A stretch of DNA of 7,071 nt from Rickettsiales bacterium. GTDB taxonomy: Bacteria > Pseudomonadota > Alphaproteobacteria > Rickettsiales > Anaplasmataceae. The notes under the pieces are model-generated. The model was not told where the DNA came from. It was given only the letters and a program-made list of their open reading frames with translations, and did no database searches. Numbering within the stretch: position 1 is the stretch's first letter; each line of letters opens with the position of its first letter. The stretch spans positions 1-7,071 of the forward strand of contig JAITFM010000097.1 in NCBI GenBank assembly GCA_031281335.1. The letters run 5' to 3'. The translations under genes were made by a program, and so were the position numbers. Below are positions 1-5,447 of this stretch, in pieces.

Positions 1-301
1 TAAAAACACTGAAGTTGAGAAACTACAAAAGGAAAAGAAAGAGCTAGAAGCTAAAAAACAACCAACTGAACAATCAAAAGCTCCAACATATACTGCTGCT
101 GTTGGTGTTGGTCTCGCTGCTGGGTTGGCAGCATTTATTGCGCTTGAACGTACAGTTAGATTAGATATTTGGGTAACGGTTGGTATAGCACTAGCATCTG
201 CATTAGCGGTTAGTGGTGGGACATATTTAGCACTCAAACCTAGTACTCAAGTGGATAAAGCGGAAACACAAGGAGTAAATAAGGAGGCTCCTGCAAAATA
301 G
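1..301 (+). CDS. C-terminal part of a coiled-coil, double-membrane-segment protein (Wolbachia effector-like tail), 5' truncated
   Basis: This is an open frame from position 2 to the TAG at 299-301, giving the last 99 residues of a longer protein whose start lies outside the window. The visible part opens with a highly charged Lys/Glu stretch (about residues 1-20, EVEKLQKEKKELEAKK) with coiled-coil character. Two hydrophobic Ala/Gly-rich segments follow at about residues 31-48 and 56-78, separated by a short charged turn (ERTVRLD). A polar tail ending in EAPAK closes the protein. Wolbachia ankyrin-repeat and other large secreted or surface proteins often end with a paired hydrophobic module like this, so a host-interacting membrane protein is a reasonable inference. 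No enzymatic domain is visible and the function is unknown. It is the only gene here on the + strand. A strong hairpin starts 17 bp after the stop. Confidence 0.7.
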   Translation, partial: KNTEVEKLQKEKKELEAKKQPTEQSKAPTYTAAVGVGLAAGLAAFIALERTVRLDIWVTVGIALASALAVSGGTYLALKPSTQVDKAETQGVNKEAPAK

Positions 302-318
302 CTAGCTTGACACAGTTT

Positions 319-346
319 ATACACGTCAAGTTGACTTGACGTGTAT
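319..346 (+). terminator. Perfect 12-bp hairpin just downstream of the truncated effector-like gene
   Basis: The arm 319-330 (ATACACGTCAAG) is exactly complementary to 335-346 (CTTGACGTGTAT) around a TTGA loop. With wobble pairs it can extend outward to 315/350. It begins 17 bp after the TAG at 299-301, the usual place for a terminator. There is no clear T-run after it (only CCCCTTT), so it may be a weak or Rho-assisted terminator, an mRNA-stabilising stem, or a palindromic repeat copy. Confidence 0.45.
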
Positions 347-384
347 GAGCCCCTTTGGCATCATTCCAGTGCTTGACACACAAC

Positions 385-586
385 TGTACGAACATTGCAA
401 TTTGAGCCTACCAGGAGGATGTCATTCCAGTGCCCAGACACTGGGATCCAGCCTTTCCATAATCATCAAAAACGTCGTATTTTAACATAAAACAGCTACT
501 TTTATACTTACCAACTTAATAAAATTCCTGGATGCCAGTGTCAAGCACTGGCATGACACCCTCCTAGTAGCGCAATGTTCGTACAA
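385..586. repeat. Imperfect inverted-repeat (palindromic, MITE-like) intergenic element
   Basis: The left arm, about 385-451, is the imperfect reverse complement of the right arm, about 528-586. Shared blocks are TGTACGAACATTGC, a CTACYAGGAGG-type block, TGTCATNCCAGTG and CACTGGNATCCAG. The 76-bp centre is AT-rich and non-coding. Each arm also carries its own small stem: CCAGTG/CACTGG at 427-444 and again around 535-551. A further partial copy of the 'cattccagtgcttgaca' unit lies just outside the left arm at 362-378, and 'gtgcttgacattggg' lies outside the right arm at 591-605. Nested palindromes of this sort are common between Wolbachia genes. No transposase ORF is present. Confidence 0.75.
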
Positions 587-624
587 CCATGTGCTTGACA
601 TTGGGATAACACCCTGTATCGTGT

Positions 625-655
625 AAAAAGTATCTAATGTTTTAAGCATTAGATA
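625..655 (-). terminator. Rho-independent-like terminator of the ispDF / gamma-CA unit
   Basis: Read on the minus strand, the perfect 9-bp stem TATCTAATG/CATTAGATA (647-655 pairing with 631-639, 7-nt loop) is followed at once by CTTTTT (630-625). It lies 77 bp beyond the gamma-CA stop codon. The stem is AT-rich, as expected in this genome. On the + strand it is followed by purines rather than T, so it favours the minus-strand transcript. Confidence 0.6.
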
Positions 656-732
656 AAGAAAGGAAAAATTTTGAATGACACCACTTTTACTTCAATATTT
701 GCACATTAACCTCGCTTCTGAACAGATATACT

Positions 733-1248
733 TCAATTTTTATACTCCCTCATCAACATAACATAATTTTGTGCTGATTGTGTAATATGTTTAATTTCTT
801 CATCTGACATTTTTTTGAAGAATTTTGCTGGTCTGCCAGCCCATATTTCTCCACTTTTTATCACTTTTCCGTGCGTCACTAGCGAGCCAGCAGCTACCAT
901 AGCTCCAGATTCCACAACTGCATGGTCCATTACGGTAGAGCCCATACCAACAAATGCTTTGTCATGCACTGTGCATGCGTGCAGCATGCAAAAATGCCCC
1001 ACAGTTACCATGCTGCCAATAATTGTGTCACCACCTGGGTTTCTATCCACATGAATTACCGTGCCATCTTGAATGTTTGTTTCATCACCTATTTTGATTG
1101 ATCCAACATCTCCTCTGATTACACAATTAAACCAAATGCTCGTACTTCTTCCTATTTCAACTTTGCCTATGATATGTGAACCACCCGCGATGAAGGCACT
1201 CTCGTCTATTTTTGGTTCACGATCTTTGTATTTTAAAATGTGGTACAT
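733..1248 (-). CDS. Gamma-carbonic-anhydrase-like left-handed beta-helix protein (YrdA/PaaY type)
   Basis: This 171-residue protein consists of hexapeptide repeats (I/V-G-x-x-x-x pattern from about residue 15 to 135) that fold as a left-handed beta-helix trimer, followed by a C-terminal helix (about 147-168). The three zinc-ligand histidines of the gamma class are present: H66 in QDGTVIHVD, and H85 and H90 in VGHFCMLHACTV. The RGD at 45-47 and Q60 in the usual preceding loop are also present. The length matches YrdA/YdfZ/PaaY-type family members, which are shorter than archaeal Cam. Members bind metal, but many lack proven carbonic anhydrase activity, so CO2 hydration is only possible. The ATG at 1246-1248 is supported by AGG six bases upstream. 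The gene follows ispDF by 96 bp on the same strand and ends at the terminator at 625-655, so co-transcription is likely. Confidence 0.9.
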   Translation of the reverse strand: MYHILKYKDREPKIDESAFIAGGSHIIGKVEIGRSTSIWFNCVIRGDVGSIKIGDETNIQDGTVIHVDRNPGGDTIIGSMVTVGHFCMLHACTVHDKAFVGMGSTVMDHAVVESGAMVAAGSLVTHGKVIKSGEIWAGRPAKFFKKMSDEEIKHITQSAQNYVMLMREYKN

Positions 1249-1344
1249 ATTGAGCCTATGATTCTATGCCTTATATAACTTAAGTAAGATTTTTTCACTA
1301 AACAATAAATATTTTTCTTGGGTCGGAGCGTCTGGGCATACGTC

Positions 1345-2580
1345 TCATTTCACTTTATGATCCCAGCGCGTGACGCTTGTAAGTAATATAGAGGCATGTG
1401 CTGCTATTCCTTCATTTCTGCCAATAGAACCTAATTTTTCTGCAGTGGTCGCTTTGATATTTACAAATTCGCTATCAATCTCTAATGTCCTTGATATAGA
1501 TCTCTTCATTTCCGCTTTATAAGGCGATATTTTAGGCTCCTCACAAACTATAGTAATATCTAAATTAGATACGCGGTATCCTTTTTCTTTTGCTTTTGTA
1601 GTAGCAAAGCTCAGGAAGCAAGACGAATCACAATCTTTCCACTCAGCAGAACTAGGGGGGAAATGCTCTCCTATGTCGCCACATCCCAGCGCTCCCAGTA
1701 TTGCGTCAACAACTGCATGTATTACAACATCACCATCGGAATGTGCTTCTATTGCCATGTTGTGCTCAATTTCCACACCGCAAATTTTTATAAAGTTTTC
1801 AGCTTTATTTTGAGCTTTAACGAACTTGTGTATGTCATAACCAGTGCCAACACGATATTTTGGTTCTTCAAGAAGGAGCTTTGCCATATTAATATCTTCT
1901 TTTGTAGTTAACTTAAAATTGCTTTTCTCACCTTTAATAATCGCAACATGTTTTTTGTGCTCTACCATTAGCGATGAATCATCAGTGAATTCTTTGCTTG
2001 ATTGGTGGCATGACAATAATTCTTTGAAATTGAAAATTTGAGGAGTTTGTATAGCTCTGAGTTTTTCTCTTGAGATCGTGGATTCGATGAAATTATCATT
2101 TGCCAATGACATGGTGTCTTCAACTTCTATTGCTGGCACTACTCCTGCATGTTGACCATCAATCATAGACTGAGCTAAGTTATCCATCAAAGTATTTGAT
2201 ATGAAGGGCCTGCAAGCATCGTGTATAACGACAAAATCTGGGTTAATTTTTTGCAAGCTTTCAAGCCCCAACTTAACTGAATTTTGCCTACTCTCTCCTC
2301 CGTATATCGGACTTAGTAATTTAGCACCTACACCTTCTGTCATCCAAGTAGCTGACACTGGCTCATAGAAACCTTCATGATCTTTATTAATTACCACTCT
2401 TACATAATCTATGTATTGGTTGGTCAAAAGTTTTTTGGTTGTATGAAATAAAACAGGTTTGCCTGCCAGTTTCATGTACTGCTTAGGAATCGCGTCACTG
2501 CATCTATTGCCTACTCCCGCCGCAACTATTAACGCTACTATTTTATATTTCTTAGATCTGTTAGTGTACACGTTTATCAT
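1345..2580 (-). CDS. ispDF: Bifunctional IspD/IspF: MEP cytidylyltransferase / MEcPP synthase
   Basis: This fusion enzyme of the MEP isoprenoid pathway is 411 residues from the chosen start. The IspD half (about 13-235) forms CDP-methylerythritol from MEP and CTP. It shows LIVAAGVGNR followed by PKQY (R26 and K33 of the nucleotide-binding loop), HDACRPF and IQTPQIF. The IspF half (about 242-405) forms the cyclic diphosphate. It shows GYDIHKF (zinc ligands D249, H251), AHSDGDVVIHAVVDAILGA (third ligand H288) and ATTAEKLGSIGRNEGIAAHA. IspDF fusions are typical of alphaproteobacteria. The ATG at 2578-2580 is preferred over a TTG 14 codons upstream (2620-2622): the TTG has no Shine-Dalgarno, the extra residues match nothing expected, and the TTG forms part of a likely -35 box. 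IspE, the intervening step, is not in the window. No missing catalytic residue was noticed. Confidence 0.95.
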   Translation of the reverse strand: MINVYTNRSKKYKIVALIVAAGVGNRCSDAIPKQYMKLAGKPVLFHTTKKLLTNQYIDYVRVVINKDHEGFYEPVSATWMTEGVGAKLLSPIYGGESRQNSVKLGLESLQKINPDFVVIHDACRPFISNTLMDNLAQSMIDGQHAGVVPAIEVEDTMSLANDNFIESTISREKLRAIQTPQIFNFKELLSCHQSSKEFTDDSSLMVEHKKHVAIIKGEKSNFKLTTKEDINMAKLLLEEPKYRVGTGYDIHKFVKAQNKAENFIKICGVEIEHNMAIEAHSDGDVVIHAVVDAILGALGCGDIGEHFPPSSAEWKDCDSSCFLSFATTKAKEKGYRVSNLDITIVCEEPKISPYKAEMKRSISRTLEIDSEFVNIKATTAEKLGSIGRNEGIAAHASILLTSVTRWDHKVK

Positions 2581-2592
2581 TTTCAGCTTAAA

Positions 2593-2622
2593 TGTATAAT
2601 AGCAGGTTATTTGAAGTTTCAA
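2593..2622 (-). promoter_or_regulatory. Possible promoter for ispDF
   Basis: On the minus strand, TTGAAA (2622-2617) is followed after 15 bp by TATTAT (2601-2596), or after 18 bp by TATACA (2598-2593). This lies just upstream of the ATG at 2580, leaving a very short leader. It argues that the in-frame TTG at 2620-2622 is promoter DNA and not the start codon. Spacing is not ideal for either -10 box. Confidence 0.35.
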
Positions 2623-2677
2623 AAAGATTGATAAAGTTTAAAAGACAGCATCTGGGATCCGCGATACTACTTTAGTA

Positions 2678-2770
2678 ATAAATATTTAAGAAATTTACTA
2701 AATAAAAAAAAAGGCAAAGAAATCTCGAGTGGCGAGTTTTGACTCTATAATACTTTAAATTAGCGCTATA
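2678..2770. repeat. Dispersed AT-rich intergenic repeat, copy 1
   Basis: The block ATAAATATTTAAGAAATTTACTAA (2678-2701) followed by A9-GGCAAAGAAA (2704-2721) and then TATAATACTTTAAATTAGCG (2745-2764) recurs in similar order near the right end of the window. There, 7003-7025 plus 7032-7071 match the first two parts, and 6931-6968 matches the last two. An 8-bp inverted repeat (TTTAGTAA 2671-2678 / TTACTAAA 2695-2702) and a small stem (CTCG 2724-2727 / CGAG 2733-2736) lie in or beside it. It sits between the micro-ORF and ispDF. Confidence 0.5.
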
Positions 2771-2790
2771 ATAATTTACTGACGCTTAGT

Positions 2791-2898
2791 TCAAGCGCGA
2801 TTTAGCTGAATGTAGAAAAAATGAAAAAGACATGCAGCCGCTATAATTTGATACAATCTGCCAAAAAATACCCTGAGTTTTTTACTGAATTTTGTCAT
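2791..2898 (-). CDS. Small putative single-pass membrane protein, 35 residues
   Basis: This short ORF runs from the ATG at 2896-2898 to the TGA at 2791-2793. It begins MTKFSKKLRVFFGRLYQ, a strongly basic N-terminus, and continues with the hydrophobic run IIAAACLFHFFYIQL before the polar end NRA. That is the layout of a one-span inner-membrane microprotein with the positive end in the cytoplasm. AGG lies four bases before the ATG, as part of AGGCTCA, the same leader word found before the gamma-CA start. A near-consensus promoter at 2949-2977 would start transcription about 43 bases upstream. The family is not identified with certainty and the function is unknown. It is far from both neighbours (117 bp after the adaptor stop, 210 bp before ispDF), so it would be its own transcript or an upstream part of an ispDF message. 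The alternative is a chance ORF inside a non-coding RNA. Confidence 0.5.
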   Translation of the reverse strand: MTKFSKKLRVFFGRLYQIIAAACLFHFFYIQLNRA

Positions 2899-2948
2899 TG
2901 AGCCTGCAGATCAAAAACAAGTTTTGAGTCAGAAATACCCTTGTTGCT

Positions 2949-2977
2949 ATGATAGCAAGGCTGACGAAATTTGTCAA
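2949..2977 (-). promoter_or_regulatory. Strong sigma70-type promoter upstream of the micro-ORF
   Basis: On the minus strand, TTGACA (2977-2972) is separated by exactly 17 bp from TATCAT (2954-2949): a perfect -35 and a five-of-six -10. The -10 sits inside a palindrome, TTGCTA-TGA-TAGCAA (2944-2958), which could be an operator or a 5' stem. Transcription would start near 2942 and run toward the 35-codon ORF and ispDF. Confidence 0.6.
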
Positions 2978-3014
2978 GTAGTTTTTTTGTTCCTGACATA
3001 TGTCTAGCGCGCTG

Positions 3015-4070
3015 CTAAAAACCATGCGAGAAGTCTAAAACCTTATCACCAGGTTTAACAAATAAGTGGCCTAGCACTATCAATTTTATAGGTTTATCTT
3101 CGTTATGTGCTACCACCCAAGTCCCATCGCTCTCATGATCAACAATTTCTACTGGTATAAATACTACATAACCATCGTCATCAACAATCTTTATCCCAAG
3201 AAAACCCTCATCATTCAAGCTCAGAGCTGAAGAGGGAATTTTATATGCAAACCTTTTGCCTGAAGGCAGTTTTACGCTAGCAGTTAGTCCTTGCAAGGAT
3301 ATCATTTCATTATCGATTATCTTTACCTCTACCCTATAAGATCCGGTTTTAGGCTCAGCAATTTTACTGATGAAACTCACTTTACCCTCTAGTTTCCTTC
3401 CATCTAGCAAATTAACTTGAGCTGTGCTACCTAGCTCTATCTTATTTATTTCACTCTCTGAAACGTATAACACCACGAGAATTTGATCAAAATTAACTAT
3501 GTCAGCTATCTTTTGCCCAGCGCTAATAAAATTCCCTTCATTTGTATTGATCTTATCTATATAACCATCAATAGGAGATTTAACCGCAGTATTTTCCAAA
3601 TCTAGCTCCAGCCTCTTTAGGTCAGCTTTTGCATTCTGCAACGCAGTAAAAGCAGCCTCTACCTGCATCTGCGCTCTGTAGCCTTTTTTACTCAGCTTGA
3701 CAGAAGAATCATATTCAATCTCGCGCTGCTTTAAAAGCGCCTTGGCTTTTTCAACTTGCTCAGTTCGACCAAAATCTTCTATCTTTAACACTATATCACT
3801 CTTTTTCACCTTCTCACCATCAGGTAAATAAATAGCAGTAACTTTACCACTTACTTCTGAGATAAGGCTAGCTCTCTGTAAGGGATTTACCGTACCAGAA
3901 AAATTTAAATATATAGCGCGATTTTGTGGCTCACATTCCTGGGTCTTTACTGAAAAGCCACTTGGTACATTATCACTATGAATAGCTCGATCTTTCTTAA
4001 AAAACACACTGTTGACAAAAAACACCAGAATAAGAGCGATACTAGAAATGACAGTTACTTTATTCCTCAT
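3015..4070 (-). CDS. RND/HlyD-type periplasmic adaptor (membrane fusion protein)
   Basis: This is an adaptor of the AcrA/MexA class, 351 residues from the chosen ATG at 4068-4070. Visible in order are an N-terminal membrane anchor (about residues 5-24, VTVISSIALILVFFVN after MRNK), the first lipoyl half (about 65-98, with SGKVTAIYLPDGEKVKKSDIV), an alpha-helical hairpin (about 101-160), the second lipoyl half (about 163-193, KSPIDGYIDKINTNEGNFIS), a beta-barrel (about 196-268) and a membrane-proximal domain (about 272-350). The frame stays open to an ATG at 4208, but residues before M47 overlap a likely promoter and add no known domain. An intermediate ATG at 4116-4118 is possible. Adaptors link an inner-membrane pump to an outer-membrane channel; neither is encoded in this window, so substrate and partner are unknown. 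The gene is 194 bp after the CydX-like gene and probably has its own promoter. Confidence 0.9.
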   Translation of the reverse strand: MRNKVTVISSIALILVFFVNSVFFKKDRAIHSDNVPSGFSVKTQECEPQNRAIYLNFSGTVNPLQRASLISEVSGKVTAIYLPDGEKVKKSDIVLKIEDFGRTEQVEKAKALLKQREIEYDSSVKLSKKGYRAQMQVEAAFTALQNAKADLKRLELDLENTAVKSPIDGYIDKINTNEGNFISAGQKIADIVNFDQILVVLYVSESEINKIELGSTAQVNLLDGRKLEGKVSFISKIAEPKTGSYRVEVKIIDNEMISLQGLTASVKLPSGKRFAYKIPSSALSLNDEGFLGIKIVDDDGYVVFIPVEIVDHESDGTWVVAHNEDKPIKLIVLGHLFVKPGDKVLDFSHGF

Positions 4071-4150
4071 CTTTAAGCAATAAAATTTGTTAATCAGTTT
4101 TGTTAGAAACAACCGCATAAATAAAACTTTTGAATTAGGAATATACGTAT

Positions 4151-4178
4151 AATATATACATATTATACTCGTTGTCAC
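4151..4178 (-). promoter_or_regulatory. Likely promoter of the adaptor gene, overlapped by an AT palindrome
   Basis: On the minus strand, GTGACA (4178-4173) is followed after 16 bp by TATATT (4156-4151), with TATTAT two bases further on as an alternative. The inverted repeat GTATAATA/TATTATAC (4147-4154 and 4161-4168) covers the spacer and the -10 region, as an operator would. The start of transcription would be near 4144, about 75 bases before the preferred start codon. Confidence 0.4.
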
Positions 4179-4219
4179 TTCATAAGTAGCTCTGTAAACG
4201 AAAGGCAAATCGGTTCATT

Positions 4220-4240
4220 TCGAAACCAGCAGGGTTTCGA
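4220..4240 (-). terminator. Hairpin after the cyd operon
   Basis: A perfect 8-bp stem, TCGAAACC (4220-4227) with GGTTTCGA (4233-4240) around a 5-nt loop, lies 24 bp past the stop codon of the CydX-like gene. Just before it on the minus strand is a second small stem, CCTT-TATGT-AAGG (4262-4250). No T-run follows, so termination is uncertain. The stems could also belong to a palindromic repeat. Confidence 0.4.
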
Positions 4241-4264
4241 TAACGTCGCCTTACATAAAGGTTT

Positions 4265-4441
4265 TTATTCAATTGAGAACAGTAGGAACTTACAAAAATT
4301 AACTATAAATTTAGCCTGGTAAGTTAATATCGATACAGCCAATAAACTACCGATCCATAAAACAACAAACCACAGCCATTGTTTAGCTTGAGGATGACGC
4401 TTTAACCATGAGATTACTAGCTTATTAATATGTGTGTTCAT
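4265..4441 (-). CDS. Small cytochrome bd oxidase accessory subunit, CydX/DUF2474-like
   Basis: This 58-residue protein has a basic, Trp-containing N-terminal stretch (about 7-21) and one membrane span (about 22-41, WLWFVVLWIGSLLAVSILTY). The tail is weakly hydrophobic. The WLWF..LW pattern and position right after cydB fit the small DUF2474/CydX-type proteins that help assemble or stabilise bd oxidases, where they contact CydA near the hemes. The ATG at 4439-4441 overlaps the cydB 3' end by 17 bp, which suggests translational coupling, and GGAAAA lies upstream. An in-frame ATG at 4465 would add eight residues and enlarge the overlap. The frame is intact although both large subunits upstream carry stop codons. 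The exact family (DUF2474 or CydX) cannot be fixed by eye. Confidence 0.7.
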   Translation of the reverse strand: MNTHINKLVISWLKRHPQAKQWLWFVVLWIGSLLAVSILTYQAKFIVNFCKFLLFSIE

Positions 4442-5447
4442 TACTTGATTTTCCACGAAAAACATAATAGGAATATCCAGTGTAAGCTAAAATAAGCGGT
4501 AAAAGTGGTACCGTAACAACCAACATCAAAGATAAACTTGGTCCAGAAGCAGCCGCATCAAGAATGGTATAGTGAAAGGGTATAATCCATGGATAGATAC
4601 TAATTCCTAAGCCTAAATATCCCATAAAAAAGATAGCAATACTAAGAAAAAATGGACGGTACTCTCGTTTAGCATTCTGGAGATCAAACCACAATGTGAA
4701 GAATAGCAAAGATGTTAGTAGTGGAACAAAAAATAAATAATAAAAATTCGGGACACTAAACCAAAAGTTTTTGATACCTTCATTTAAAAATGGGGTCACT
4801 ATACTAACCAGCGCCATGAAAATGCCCACAAAACTAAGTGTATAGGAGGCAACCTTGCGTGCCCATTTCTGTGTTATATCTTCTGTCTTCATTATGAGCC
4901 ATGTAGAACCTAAAAGCGCATACCCAAACACTATAGCAATGCCTGTCATCACACTAAAAGCGCTTGCCCAATCAAATTGGCCGCCAGAAAAGTTGCGTCC
5001 GTTTACTTTCACACCACGTATAAATGCACCTAAAATCATGCCCTGACAAAATGCAGCGCTAAGCGATCCATAATGAAAAGCATACTTCCACAGTAGTCTA
5101 GATTTTCCTTCTACCTTAAAATAAAATTCAAAAGATATACCACGCATGATAAGGCCAAGTAGCATGATAATTATAGGAATATAGAAAGCAGGCATTAATA
5201 TTGAATATGCAAGAGGAAAAGCAGCAAGTAATCCCGCACCACCTAGCACCAACTATGTCTCATTTCCGTCCCAAAATGGTGCGATCGAGTTTATCATATG
5301 ATCACGACATTTATTCGATGGTGCAAAGGGAAGTAAAATACCAATACCTAAACCAAACCCATCCATTAGAACATAGAATAAAATAGCTGTGGCTATTAGC
5401 AATCCCCAGATTAGTGGTAAGTTAACTAATGAAGAAAAATCAAACAT
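4425..5447 (-). pseudogene. cydB: Cytochrome bd ubiquinol oxidase subunit II, interrupted by an in-frame TAG
   Basis: Full-length cydB frame of 340 codons, broken only at codon 65 (TAG, 5253-5255). The N-terminal piece (MFDFSSLVNLPLIWG to WDGNET, 64 residues) and the C-terminal piece (LVLGGAGLLAAFPLAY onward, 275 residues) join in frame. Family members read WDGNETWLVLGG at this point, so the stop replaces a conserved Trp by one G-to-A change. The remainder looks normal, with multiple hydrophobic membrane spans, RGISFEF, QGMILGAFI and FGYALLGSTWLIMKTE. CydB forms the heterodimer with CydA in the inner membrane and carries no heme ligands of its own in this type. The ATG at 5445-5447 overlaps the cydA stop by eight bases (ATGTTTGA), as expected for coupled subunits. 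Without readthrough only a 64-residue fragment is made. The downstream piece begins at TTG codons without a clear ribosome site. Confidence 0.9.

Larger units (their letters stand above)
302..732. other. Intergenic region without a gene between two convergent genes
   Basis: This 431-bp gap separates the + strand effector-like gene from the convergent minus-strand gamma-CA gene. It contains the hairpin at 319-346, the inverted-repeat element at 385-586, and the terminator-like hairpin at 625-655. About 75 bp of plain AT-rich sequence follow, up to the gamma-CA stop codon. No ORF with a credible start and length was found on either strand. Confidence 0.7.

Noticed and set aside
675..761. 28-codon + strand ORF beginning MTPLLLQYLH with AGGA upstream
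   Set aside because: It is short, low complexity, overlaps the gamma-CA 3' end in antisense, and has no promoter. Chance is the simpler explanation.
815..1261. Two + strand open frames opposite the gamma-CA gene
   Set aside because: They are antisense to clear hexapeptide repeats with no start signal, so they are shadows.
2581..2622. TTG start giving 14 extra N-terminal residues to IspDF
   Set aside because: There is no ribosome-binding site, the residues are not part of the IspD fold, and the TTG coincides with a plausible -35 box. The ATG at 2580 fits better.
4071..4208. N-terminal extension of 46 residues on the adaptor
   Set aside because: It overlaps a likely promoter and palindrome and puts a stretch of non-domain residues before the membrane anchor. 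The later ATG gives a normal adaptor layout.
4211..4240. Possible tRNA T-arm (GGTTTCGAAATGAACC on the minus strand)
   Set aside because: No acceptor stem, anticodon arm or CCA-compatible end could be built around it. It is a simple hairpin.
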